From Gremmenia infestans (lineage: Eukaryota > Ascomycota > Leotiomycetes > Helotiales > Hamatocanthoscyphaceae): a stretch of DNA of 64,000 nt. Positions 35,674-47,872 of this stretch are shown here, piece by piece (position 1 is the first letter of the stretch; each line of letters begins with the position of its first letter). The translations under genes were made by a program, and so were the position numbers. Location: assembly GCA_032629725.1 (NCBI GenBank), contig JAFEVB010000007.1:1674001-1738000 (forward strand). Reading direction: 5' to 3'. The notes beneath the pieces were generated by a model, which was not told the DNA's origin, made no database searches, and saw only the letters and a program-made list of their open reading frames with translations.

Positions 35674-37042
35674 ATGGCTTCAGAAGACGCAACCGCCGAG
35701 ACCCAAGACAAGCAGGTCTCCTTCAAGGTCAAGACATCCAGCGATGGTAACCACACCATCACTATGTCCGAGGCTGCGACAGTCTTGGACCTAAAGACGA
35801 AGCTATCTGGAGACGACTACGAACAGGTGCCAGCCGATAGACAAAGACTGATCTACTCCGGTCGTGTTATGAAAAATGAGGACGCCCTAAGCAAATACAA
35901 CATTAAGTCAGGCAACACAATACACATGGTCAAGAGCGCGCAAAGCAATGTCGCACAAAATCCAGCAGCCAGCCCCTCAGCCGCCACTGGTGCAGCAGCT
36001 CGATCAGCGCCAGGAGTGCCAACCAATATGGCAGCCGGCACAGCGAACAATCCTCTAGCTGGCTTGACCGGTGCTCGATACGCTGGACATATGGCTCTTC
36101 CAGGAGCAGACATGTTCGGCGCAGACGGTGGTGTAAGTCCCCCCCAGCGCCCAAATCCTTATATTTATAGCTAAGAACCTCTAGATGGGCGCACCACCCA
36201 GCGAAGACGCAATGGCCCAGATGCTTGAAGATCCAAACGTACAACAAACCATGAACGAAGCCCTCAACAACCCCGCTCTAATCGACATGATGATCCAACA
36301 AACCCCCGCTCTTCGCAACAACCCACACGCACGAGAGATGTTCCAGTCCCCCGAGTTCCGCCGCATGCTCACCAACCCCGAAGCCCTGCGACAAGCAGCC
36401 GCGATGCGACGACTGATGGGAGGAGGCGCTGGTGGCGCTGGAGGTTTCCCCGCGCCGGGAGTCACAGATACAACACCTGGAGCAGCCGGTACGCCCAATC
36501 AACCGAACAATGCAGCTGTCAATCCATTTGCGTCGTTGATGGGCGGTGCTGGTAGTGCAGGTGCTGGAGGCGCAGCAGGAGGCGCAAATCCCTTCGCGGC
36601 ACTGTTTGGAACTCCAGGTCAAACTCCAGGTCAAACAGGCGCGACGCCAGGCACCGCAGGGTCACCACCTGCAAACGCAGATGCGCCAGTCAACCCGTTT
36701 GCATCTCTGCTTGGTGGTGCTGGCATGCAAAACCTCCCACCCATCACACCAGAGGCAATGCAACAAGCCATGCAAGCACTACAAGCAGGTGGCGGTTTCG
36801 CAGGCGGAGCTGGAGGAGCTGGTGGTGGATTTGGTGATCTATTTGGACCTGGTGGATTTGGCGGAGCGGGGGGACCCGCGAGTCCGCCTGCGCCGGCTGA
36901 TACGAGACCACCGGAAGAGAGATACGCGGATCAATTGAGGCAGTTGAATGATATGGGATTCTTTGATTTTGACCGGAATGTTGAGGCTTTGAGGAGAAGT
37001 GGAGGTAGTGTGCAGGGAGCTATTGAACAATTGTTGAGCTAG
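35674..37042 (+). CDS. dsk2: Ubiquilin-type proteasome shuttle factor Dsk2
   Basis: Two exons, 35674-36132 and 36185-37042, joined DGG-MGAPPSEDAM; 438 residues. An N-terminal ubiquitin-like domain spans about residues 13-90 (VSFKVKTSSDGNHTITM through YSGRVMKNEDALSKYNIKSGNTIHMVKS). A central STI1-like region has MLEDPNVQQTMNEALNNPALIDMMIQ and FQSPEFRRMLTNPEALRQ. A Gly/Ala/Pro-rich linker with repeated VNPFASL motifs follows. The C-terminal UBA domain covers about the last 43 residues (YADQLRQLNDMGFFDFDRNVEALRRSGGSVQGAIEQLL). Dsk2 carries polyubiquitinated proteins to the proteasome and takes part in ER-associated degradation. The domain order UBL-STI1-UBA is diagnostic. Confidence 0.95.
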
Positions 37043-40000
37043 AGACATACGATTGACGGTTTCACGAATGTGTATGCGGTAGAGGAGCTGCTCTTTTAGG
37101 CAGATACGAGGCACCTTAATGGCATACATGGATGCTATGGATGATGGTTGCAGCTATGGTATTATATGAACAACTGTATGCAAGCGTTTCGCTACATAGC
37201 GTGCAATAAATGATGATCTTTCCCCCATTTCGTCGTTGTTTCTTTCTTTCTATTCCGGCATTTCTTCCTTTTCGCGTTCTTCCAATGCTACTACATACAA
37301 ACCAAGAAAAACGACTACGAAGCCGTTCATGTTACCAACATTTCAAATTGGAATTACATAATGCCACAAGCTTGGTATAGCATATAGGCATCAGAATACA
37401 TGCATCATATTCCTTCCTTATTTCCCTATGTAGTTCACGCTCCTCTGACATCTCCACCCGTCTATCATCGCTCGTCAGCTCCCGAAACGTAAGCTCGTCC
37501 ATTTTCTTCGCTCTACACCACGTCACGAGGATCTATTGTGTAAAGTCAAAGAAATACGCCCATTCGCACATTTCTCATCTTTGGAGAATTGAATTGTTTT
37601 GTTGTTTGTTTGGTAGTTTGTTTGTCAGTCAGTCAATTAGTTGATCAGTCAGTTAATTAGTTGATCAATCATTTAATGAGTTGATCAATCAGTTAATTTT
37701 TGTTGCATAAAAAGGAAGGGGGGGCTTTTGGGGATTGATCTTTACGTATTACTTTTTATCATAGGTCCAAAACCCCAAACCCCAACTCCCCCCCTCCTTG
37801 ATAGCAGACAGTGCTGCAGCACCTTGCAGGTTCCGTAGTAGGCCATACCGGTCATATAATAAATGCGTACCGGCTGTTGGATTCTCAAATCCTAGAGCTG
37901 TGCATCGTTTCTAGAGGGCGCGATGGATGCGGGTGAGCTTTCGTTGACTCACTGTAACTCTAGTGAGAAATATATCAGTATACAATATATAATACATCAA
38001 CATCTAATTCACATCTATGTTCATGTTTTCCTCTGTATTCGTATCGCTTGGGGATTCATTTGTGTGCGGGAGAGAGAGAATGGTGAAAGGCCTATAGGGG
38101 GAAATTAGAACAGGGAGTTTCTGCACCAGGACATCTATGTCCACGTGCTCGTGCGGCTATATGGAGCGCAGGAGCTTGACGATCGCGGCGGAGAGGCTGG
38201 TGGGGTAGGAATCTATGTGGTTATAGGCTGCGTGGCGCTTGCTGGCGATTATGAGGCCGAGGAGGCCGCCGGTACCCCAGTGTTTGAAGTGTAGATGGGG
38301 GCGGAGGGGAGTATGTTGTGATGTCGGAGTTGAGGGGGGGTTTAAAGCTGGGTATTAATTGTTGGATCAGATGAAGAGGAGCGATCGTTTCAGCTTGAGG
38401 GCAGAGGCGGGTTGTATGGTCTCAGGTCCACGAGTATATAGACAGTTGTCTCAACACTCCGGTTTTGTATTGCTTCTTTTCGTGAGATATGATCTATCAT
38501 AATCCGTTGCGAGCCAGGGGCCTGTTTTTGGTCTAGCTCGCGTATTAATGACTTTCATTGCTTCTTTTGCCAGCAGTCACGCAGAGAAATGCTTGCACTA
38601 GGGGGCTTTCGCAGTGGATGTTTCCTGTAAAATATGACAGGTTCATTATAGTGGAGGAAGCCAATGATTAAGTCTATATAGTCTTGTGGCTCTCCATAAC
38701 CTTCTAAACGCCGAAGTTAATAGACAGGATAATATATTTGTAATATCTTAGGGCATTACTTAGAGAACCAAGTGTAATTGCCAGCGCTAGTGTTGAATTT
38801 CTCCTCCATCGAGTGACCTAAAGTTTGGTGTTTTAACTAGGGGTATAGGGTTAAAAAGGATTCAGGGTATATAAAAAGTTATAATTAATAATAGGAGAGC
38901 TAGGGAAGAAATATAATTGGCCTAGCAGTAGTAGGAGCGTTTCTATATGTGTTCTTAGTTATCTCTCTCTTACAGGCGCTATTATACTTCCTCTCCCCCT
39001 CTTAAGCGCGAGTACCTCCCCCCACGGCCTTCTTTCAATACACTTATACTATATCAGCTAGGCGAAAACATGGATGACGCCCCGGAGCTTGCATAGGGCC
39101 GCGGGGACATGTTTAGAAATAATTTAAAATCAAGCCACGACTACTCTATTCTCACTGGATAAACAGGTGCTGTCAGGAGAAAACATTATCGCCACGAAGG
39201 AGATACTGTCGCAAAGCGTCGTTGGAGCACATGTAATGAATTTCGATAAGTCATACGCATCTTTACCCTTATGTTTTATATTTCCGCCACGTTTGCCTAG
39301 CTTAGATCATTCTTTACCAGAATCACAGTCTCTATGTATTTACATAGTTGGAAGTGCGACCGTTTCTATTCTCCGCCCATTCTAGTCCTTTCTGCGCTAG
39401 ATAATCTTCTTTTAATAGAGAACACGAAAATCCAGGAACAGAAGGTGGCGTTCCGTAGGACATAAGGATATCGAACCAATTTCTTCTTTGGTTGTGCTGA
39501 TTTGTTAAAATCCGTGTATTAAATAGCCACGAGCATACTAGTGTCCAGACGGTCAGCTATAAGGCTGTATGTCTCACTTTGACTTCAGATGCAGCCTTAA
39601 CTCGCCCCCAGCAATGCTGCCACTAAGACTACAGGGTTGGTACTGTACGCCCAGAAGACACCACATATGTCCACTGTGCAGTGCAAGCTAGGATCATGGG
39701 TTGGAAAGTATAAAGAAGGCTGCAGTTTTGCAGGTGCTTCCTCTCTGCGCCCGAAACAACTAAGCGAGAGTCTAACATCTGGATAAAGGGGGGCGGATGG
39801 AACAACTATTTACGATTATAAAAAATGGCCAAGATTGATATAAAATTTACCTCAACTATTTCCAAGTGCACCATGAACTCGTCAGCACTATCATAGACCC
39901 CGCCAACTCTCCCTATTCCTCAATCAGATGAGCCTAGTGGTCCAGCGAAAGAGCCCGAGGCAAAGCCTGACGCTTTCCCACCCACTCTCGTCTACGGTGC

Positions 40001-40830
40001 TCCGCGTCTACTGCACTGGCACACCATCATCTGCTGGCAATTCGCCAATGAGGGTGAGTCGCCACCTATGCGTGCTGACATCTGAGGTTTCACGGCTTTA
40101 GGTTTTATTTCAGGATCTCCTGTTCCTGTTCCTGCTTTCGCCATGTGTGCTGTCTGGTCGTGAGCAGACTCGAGTAAACACACGCACTGTTCTACACTTG
40201 CATTCCATGGCAATACCCCAAGGGAAGAAAACTGGAGAGGTGAAATCTAGCATAGCACTTGCTTCCCTTGGACTAAAACAAGACAGTCACACTGAAATAA
40301 AAAAGTGCAATGCCATCGCAATGAAACAATATTGTTGTATAAGGGTTCCCAGGGCAACCAAGAAATCATTGGACTGGGCAGTGAGGAAGGCCTCAAATGA
40401 TTGCCTCCGTTCATCGGTAAAGTGCATGGATTGACAAGACAATCTCGGATCGAGTCCTTTTGCTCAGCAAAATGGGCTCAGCAAGAGGGCCACAAGCTAG
40501 CTCGATGGGCACCTATATCAGAAGGAGTGCTTCTACTCACATTGTTCTCCTTCTTTTCTTCTTTGCTTCTCTGCCGGCCCATTACCTCTATACTCTTGCG
40601 GCAAGAGCCATTCTTGTTGAGATCAACACCCTCTGCACCGACATCTCTGAGCTCTGGAACTCAAATCTGCAGCATCAGCTGCGGAGGACCCCCTCCTGGG
40701 ACCTGGACAGCCCTTGATAACGAACGGTTCGGTGCAAGCAACCTCCCGCCTGGATTTCAAGCCACGCGAGTGACACGACGCAGCCACAATCCGTCTATGC
40801 CGGGTTAGTAAGAATACACACCAGCTAATC
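37043..40830. other. Gene-poor, partly AT-rich region
   Basis: 3.8 kb without supported genes. It holds a 20-base tandem repeat (37631-37700), a run of AT-rich sequence at about 38700-38950 resembling mutated repeat remnants, and scattered short ORFs without motifs. Confidence 0.55.
37631..37700. repeat. 20-base tandem repeat, 3.5 copies, with TTGATCAA palindromes
   Basis: Copies at 37631-37650, 37651-37670, 37671-37690 and a half copy at 37691-37700, consensus AGTTAATTAGTTGATCAATC. The second and third copies contain the perfect palindrome TTGATCAA; the first has TTGATCAG. Confidence 0.85.
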
Positions 40831-41755
40831 ATGGATCCCAGGGGTGCTTGTCGGTCGTGCTCCAGCTCCTCTCTTGAGCTTGAGCCAGCCGGCACGCCCC
40901 TTAACATTGACTCTGACGGACGTTTGATGTTTTCTGGTAACGTCGTGCAGGGGTTTATCAATACTGATACTGAGAAACCGTCCGGGCCCTTTGATGCCGC
41001 TAATTATCTGTCGTATGGGCACTTAAGTCAAGTATCGCTTGCCGACAACGACAACACACTTGAGCAAGCGATTGGGGCTTTCAATATCGACGGAAATACT
41101 TTCCTCAAAAACACTTGGCCTTCAGAGTCGACCTCCTATTCCAATACCTACTCATCTCAAGAGCCCACGTATCAAGATCTATGGTTGGATCCCGCGCTGG
41201 CACATCCATCAACTACAAGTTTTCCGCCCCCACCGCCAGACAATCTACGAGAGGTACTGGAACGAATTGAGGCGCTCGAGGCTGTGGCTACGATACCGCT
41301 ACGGGAGGCTTCTGGTTGCATGCGCCATCGCGCCATAAGTCGCAACCCAAATCCCCCTCTCCGCAGGTATGTTATTATATCCCCGCCCCAATCTTTCCTA
41401 TTCTAAACTCAGACATAGACAATCCCGAGTAGGGTCCAAAGCTCATCATAAGTGCAAACACGCACAGTGTAATACCGTAGCTACAAGTAGCAAGGATCTC
41501 AAGCGTCATGAGCTACAAGTGCACAACAAGCCTGAGCCCGGAGAGTTACGCCTAGGCTGGTATGCGTGCTCGTGCTCTCAACAAACCTCGCGCAAAGACA
41601 CCTTAAAACGACACATGACAACTTGCAAGAATGGACCTTTGTTTGGATACTACTTTTGCAGATGTCTTGAAAAGTTCATCGAGCGCAACGCCTTTGATGC
41701 GCATATCAGTAACTGCGGTGCCAAATCGAAGGGCCGACCTGCCCTCCCCCGCTGA
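40831..41755 (+). CDS. Zinc-finger protein with one CCHH and two CxC-HxxxC fingers
   Basis: Two exons, 40831-41366 and 41419-41755, joined PPLR-RQSRVGSK; 290 residues. The first 180 residues are acidic and Ser/Pro/Asn-rich, as in activation regions, ending in a coiled segment (NLREVLERIEALEAVA). Three finger units follow: CKHAQC-x12-H-x4-H, then CSC-x12-H-x3-C and CRC-x12-H-x3-C. The two latter have an unusually short CxC knuckle and a Cys as last ligand. An Ser/Lys/Gly-rich end follows. Likely a nuclear DNA- or RNA-binding regulator; target unknown. The ATG (tcATGGAT) is the first in this frame, though an upstream exon cannot be excluded. Confidence 0.7.
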
Positions 41756-42980
41756 TCCTCGGTCTTGAGACACTTTCCAGGCCTTGCATTTTCATTGATG
41801 ATCAAGTTTACTATATCATTGTGGCTATCAATTCTTCTCTCGTGGGTATTTACCGGGTTTCCTGAAGGTGGTTTTCGGACATGCTCATAGCAGGCACCTT
41901 TTTGCTGCGGGGAGGAGGAGTAAGTGATGTATCTGTGGTCCCAGAGTGATTACCTTAGTTATCAATGAAAGCCACCTTTGCGAGGCCAAAAATTGTTCAA
42001 ATGAGAGGGTTGTGATACATACATGAACCTTTGTGAAGGATGAATAGGACGATGCTGAAAATGGTTTGTTTGAACACTCTGAGATCAGGTTCGGGATGTA
42101 TTTCTGGTTGTCTTCAATCTTAAAGATAGAGAGTTATAAAAAAGAGTGCGAAGGAGCCTTTTGTATGCTTTCGCAACTCTCTCCATGATGCCCGAAGCGC
42201 AAATCTACCAAACATCCTCCATATCCTTATTGGCTGCCTATTTCCGAGCATTGCATTCCGCTAGATACAGCCCCGAATGAGACCTGATGTGGGGCACAAA
42301 ATCTAAGAAAGGGCCTCAAACTGAAACGGTCGGTGAACTCATGTGCGCAATACAAATTAGTGAAAATGGCCAGAAAGTAAAGGCCAGAAGATGATATGGC
42401 CTCACCCTCGGCGCACCAGGGCAATCTCGGCGTTACAGTAAGAGAGAGTTGAAAGCAAAGGAAGACCTTCAAGATAAAAGGGCCTCAGAAATAAAGGGAC
42501 CTCGAAATAAAAGGGGCCTCATGGAAGGAAATGGCCGCAAGTTGTGGATTTGGAAAGGAGTGTCAGATACAACCTTGGAAGAGGTTTAGAGGATGATTGG
42601 TCTCATAATTCGGCCGGAAGTAGTTTATGCACAAATCTAGCACGCCTCTTTCTGTGCTAGGTTCCTAAATGACTCGATTCTCTAGCTCTAAGACGGTGGT
42701 TCAGTCACTTGAGCAAGGAGCTTGTATTCAGCCCAGCGTATTGGTATTGCGCTGGACAAGTCTTCATTCCCTAACCTATCTCAATATTTAAGTAGTGCAT
42801 CTATCCCCGGCTTTACTCTCCTGAGACTGCTGTTCACTATGTCTTCCCAATATCTTTCTTTAGACAGGCGTAGAAGCCACAAGATCAAATAGCTTCAGTC
42901 ATGATCGAGAAATCACCAACAAGTGCGAACCATTTGCCAAACTCTTTTAGATGTGCCAATTTTAGAGTGCGTGGTATGCA
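41756..42980. other. Intergenic, no gene seen
   Basis: 1.2 kb. The motif GGCCTCA recurs near 42310, 42480 and 42516 within an A-rich stretch; otherwise nothing recognisable. Confidence 0.5.
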
Positions 42981-44017
42981 ATGTCAACACATGTAATGAG
43001 CTTCAAACTGATAGTCCAGGTGTTGAAATATCGATTGAGATATTCGAACTTAACCACCACGCTGTCAAGAACTGAAAAGCTCCATGACTGTTACATGCTA
43101 GCGTCCAAAAGCATTAAACCTACGAAAATCCAGAAACGGAGAAGGTCTTCCCCGAATGTATGCTCTAGCAGCATCGTCGCGCGAAGGTCTGAGAATACCC
43201 AGCTGTATCATTACACATCATGTCAATGCTGTAACGGGCACATAGCTATTGATCACAGGCAAAACTTATATATCAATGAACCACGAAAAGAAGGACATCC
43301 AACATCGTTCCCACAGACCGCCCAATGCCAACGGAAGAGGGAACAAAAATCCGTGACCACGTCCTTCGACATTCCCTACGAGAACTTCGTAGGTTCAATA
43401 GTTGGAGACGAATTTCGTCTCCAATATTTACGCTGTCAAGAAGATCACCTAGACATCTACTCAGTCCAAAGTCTCAACGGTCTATCCCTAGAAGCTCAAG
43501 CCTTCTCGCTATCCAACCTTCCAGCAAAACTGCTACAAGCGCGGAAAAGTCGAATGAAGCGGCTACGTCAATCTGACAACTTCGTCTGCAAAATCGACCA
43601 AGCGGCAAAAACGTTCATGATAATCGATGTTGCACGAAGTGACGCCGAGTGGAGGAATCTGGGTCGGCAGATGGAACAGCTGGTGATAGAGCGTGATTTC
43701 GGTGTGGAGAACTTTCCGTATCTGCCGGGAGCCAGGTATCGAAGAGAGAGTTGTTACAGTGAAAGTTCTACTCAGGTGAGGAAATTCCGATTGATTACTT
43801 GGAGAAATACTTTAATACTAATTATTGGCAGGATGCTGCGTCTGTATGCTCTTCCTGCTCACCAAGCAGTCTTGATTCACGATCTAGCACTTCGAGCTAT
43901 GCCGATGTTGCTTCTCAGGGATTGGGATTCCATAATTCTTCTCGAACTAGGAAAGGCATTAGACAGCGACAAACACGACAGAGGGAACGGAAGGGGCGTG
44001 ATTTGGCTGATGCTTAA
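42981..44017 (+). CDS. Unrecognised protein (orphan), two exons
   Basis: Proposed exons 42981-43775 and 43832-44017 (intron GTGAGG...GGCAG), up to 345 residues in all with phase kept at STQ-DAASVCSS. The true start is uncertain: several in-frame ATGs lie in the first 120 codons, whose basic, Cys/His-scattered composition is less convincing than the rest. The middle (from about DIPYENFVGSIVGDEF to FGVENFPYLPGARYR) is well-mixed globular sequence with KTFMIIDVARSDAEWRNLGRQ. The end is Ser-rich, then Arg/Lys-rich (RQRQTRQRERKGRDLADA). No signal peptide, membrane helix or family motif that I recognise. If exon 2 is wrong, the first exon can read through to 44120. Function unknown. Confidence 0.5.
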
Positions 44018-46712
44018 CACTGCAACTCTGCTATTACACGATATCTACTGTGATTCGTTGAGAAAACAAGTTCAGCCTTTAGATTTTCTAAAAGGGCACT
44101 CGTGTGTTGATACCTACTAACTCGCAGGTAACAGTGGTATGTCAATCCAGTTTGGAAGTCGATACGGGAATTCAAAGCAAGTAGCGTAGATTTCGTTTCG
44201 ATTTTCAAAGGGCGGCAAATTGAGAAAAATCAACATTCCACAGGCGCTTGAGATGGCATCGATATGAAGATGTGCGGTCGGCTATTGGGTGAGTGTCTAA
44301 GTGGGGGAAGCAGAACGGAATTCCTAGAGGTATGGGAATAGGAAGAGGACCAAGCCAGGTTTCTTCATAGCGGTTGGTGCCGAACGAGCCTCGGCGGGCA
44401 GGTTGTGCTTGAATCTTAAGAGAACGAAAGATACTAGGAGTATGAGGAGTCAAGGACGTATGTAGTTTCGCAGAGTGCCTTGCAATATTTTCATTATTCC
44501 GCTATGCGTAAATCTATTACAAAAGCGCAGAAGTGGCTTGGACGCAGCGGGAGATTTTTTCAAGCAAATACTTTAGCAATGTAATATGAGGACTGAAGCA
44601 TGCCGGAACAGGGAAATGGTAATTTCTTACAATATTATTGCTTTTGGATTCGAGTCGAGCTTTCTCGATCTCAAGACGCTCTAGGACAATAACCTAGAAA
44701 ACGAAGTTGCCTACATTACCTAAGATACCTTTAGGTAGCCACGGTATGTATAGTTGCCTACCTCCTTCCAAGACCTCGTCCCCAGCAAATATAGAAAAAT
44801 AATGCACCTGAAATCACATTCAACATACTTGTAAGCAAGCGTGTACGTTCTTAATGTACAGACTGGCACTCGCACCATGTTGCTCAACAATGGAGTAGGT
44901 ACATTGTTCTTCATCCCAATAAGCATACAGCTCTAATCATTTCAATCGTCTAGGAGTTGGGCGAGCTAATGTATCAGCAATCGCAGATCAGAGGGGTGTA
45001 GTCGACCGCTGGAGTAACGAACAAAAATTTGCATTTGACAGCTAATGCCGATTTGGCAGACTTGGTATATCCGAATATGTGACTTTGCTAATTGCAGACA
45101 TCTTTGCAGAATAATAATATACTAGAGCAACAATGTCAAACAAGCTAATAATTGTCAACTTATATTGATGACGAATCTATTCGTCTCTCGTTACACACTC
45201 AAGTGTTCCATGTTTCATCTTTAACTACATCTATTCCGTTGCTCATGCCACAGGGAGCGGGGATATAGCATAACCTAACATTCTCGTCGGAAGGCTTGAT
45301 AGAGAGTGCTGCTAAGGGGAAAGTTGGTCGCACAAACCTCATTCGTCGGATGTGTTGAACTGCTGTCAATTGCTGGAAAGTTTGCTCTCATATTGAATTT
45401 GTAGTCCTTGACTGAGCGAATCAGCGGTTTGGCTTTCAGCATTTTTAACAATCGCTTCTATAATAAAACAAACTACCCATGACGTCTCTGTAATAGCTCC
45501 CCTTTGGCAGGGCCCAGCACCTAGTTCATAAGAGACAACGTTTGATCTGTTTGAATCTTGAAGGTTCTGCGATGCAGGAGATTAAATACTCTGTATTCTA
45601 TGTTCGAAAAAGCTTAAACGACAATGATCTATAAGTTGGAACGAATTGAAGCAATGAGACCATAAGCCTAATCAACAGACCGACAGCGCCTCAGTAGACT
45701 TGTAAGCTCTTAATTTCACACCCTGTGATTATCTCTTACAGTACTTGTCATTTCCTTACACAACTAGTCATTGCCACCTGGTATTTTTCGAGAAAAGTAT
45801 GTCCTACGCATTTCATCGCAAGATCTGACTTACACCGTCAAGAAAAAAACTGCTATCAATGAACAAGACGTTTGCAATGGACCCCATGATTATTGAAACC
45901 AGCACTCCAATGATCAAAGGGATATAAAAATTCCTGGTGAACAGCAGCTGAATCCGTGGTCATCAGTAGAGTCGATGTAAGTGGCGGGTGGAAGGTGGCA
46001 AGATTCCACAGATATATACCGATATCATACAAGTCATCTGTGAGATCCCTGAACTTCCTAAATGTAGTAGTAAGAACGAAAACTTTGCTGGCTTGGAGTG
46101 CGAAGTTATCATGGTGAAGGTCCAGCATTCTATGATGTGCCCATTGTGGAGACATTCCTTTGGCATATCAAGTCTGCTGTATCGTTGTTTTTCACCTTTT
46201 ACAAATCAGATTATGTTGTTCGTAGCACCTCCACGAGCAATAGAAACGTCATCCAGGGCGTAACAACGTGTATCGTTCACGAATTCTGTCCATTTATAAG
46301 TCTCCAAGCAGGCTGTAACCTCCTGGGGGTACAAATACAGAACTGGGGAAAGAGATTCTTAGGCTTTTCCCAGTGGAGTTGGCTTCGTTGGAGTTCGCTT
46401 GGCAGTAGATGGGAGAAGAGAGATATCTAGCGAGTTGCAGGAGGGATTTAAGACATTCGAGTGCCTCCTTCCGAGACACTACTGTAATATTTAATAAGAT
46501 TTGGCTGCACTTGCAGCAAAGCAGGAGCTTAGTGGTTATCAAATCACACATATATAAGGATTCAAGGAAGATGAATTCTGAAGAAAGCCTCATAAGAGAG
46601 GCGATGCTATGCTCTAGGTGTACGCACCGAACCTCCAAACAAACGAGAGAAAACTCGGATCCCTATGCACCAATAAATATGCACACATGCCGTGAAAAAT
46701 ACCAAAGACCCT
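44018..46712. other. Gene-poor region
   Basis: 2.7 kb between the orphan gene and the mS38 gene. ORFs of up to 110 codons on both strands around 45850-46430 overlap each other and show no motif. No RNA gene seen. Confidence 0.5.
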
Positions 46713-47872
46713 CTAATTACGATCCAACCTGCGTCTCAGATTTCTTGTCCGCCGCATAAGCTTCTTATACTTGTGCTTCTTCATCTTCAGCTTTCTTTGC
46801 CTCTTGACGCTAATCGCAAACATGCCCTCGTATTCCCGCACACCACCTATTTGCGTCAAGTATTTATCCTGGCGTGCTTGCATCCTACCACGGAAACGGG
46901 TGGGTGTGGACATCGCTGTGGGTGTGGCGACGAGGGGGGTGGAGTGCGTGAGGTATGTGATTTCTCCGTATTTGTCTGTGGACTCGGAGATCGTGACGAC
47001 GGCTGTGTAGGTCTTGTGTGTTTCTTGGGATGCTTCGAGACCTGCTGCGAGAGATTCGGGGGTGTTCTCGGGGACTGGCGCAGGAGGTGGGTTGAAGGAT
47101 TGGTATTTTCCTGAGAGAATGTGGCGGGGGAATCTCATGGCTGCATCATCGGGAGCGTTGTCTAGATGTTGCACATCTTTCCGGTTGGCTTCTGCTGTGA
47201 TTGCTGCCCGCAACTCATCCTTCTCTTCACTGCTTGTCTGCTCTTGCTGTTGCGATGGGATCTTGAGCTGCCTCAGGTTCCCCGTGATCATATCGAGATT
47301 TTCTACGGTTTGCGATAATGTAGAAATCACTTCCGTGGGCTTGCTGTTTGTCTTTATGCGTTGTGTAAAGATGGAAGCGAATGCTTCTTCGCTGACAGCT
47401 TTTGGGAAGCTACTGGTGAGGGAAATGGGGCGATAGAGGGAGAAGAAGTCGGAGGCTGAGATTTCTATACAAAAGGTCGTTAGAATAGGCCATGCAAGCC
47501 TAATTACCAGAAGTACGTACGGTTAGGAGATATGTGATGTGTACTGGGCACACAGGGAAGATTCCGTAGCGATTCATCTCTGCCCTTTCCACTTGACGCT
47601 AAATCCTTGCTCTTCTTTTTACTCGCACGGGAGGCTTTCTTCTCGCCCTCTGGCCGCGCAGGGGCTGCAGCCGCAGCTTCTCCCTGGCCATGTGTTACAC
47701 CTTTAGAGCCATCTGCGGGACTAGAGGGCTTTGAGGAGGAGTATCGTCGCTGGTGGGAACGGTATGACAAGGCTTGAACTGCCACGGCGCGCTGGGCGGA
47801 ATTGGAGAAGGACGAGGCTGTAGGAATTGGCGTCGCAGTCGAGGCTACCCGACGGACTGAAGAGGAGAACAT
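46713..47872 (-). CDS. cox24: Mitochondrial small-subunit ribosomal protein mS38 (Cox24/Qri5 family)
   Basis: Two exons, 47872-47521 and 47464-46713, joined SPN-QISASDFFSLY; 367 residues. The N-terminus is a basic, Ser/Arg-rich presequence (FSSSVRRVASTATPIP through RSHQRRYSSS), fitting mitochondrial import. A Lys/Ser-rich linker and a helical middle (VISTLSQTVENLDMITGNLRQL) follow. The last 30 residues carry the diagnostic mS38/Cox24 (DUF1713) signature KMKKHKYKKLMRRTRNLRRR. In yeast Cox24 is part of the mitoribosome and needed for COX1 expression. An in-frame ATG at 48085 would add 71 residues without targeting features, so the later ATG is preferred. Confidence 0.92.
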
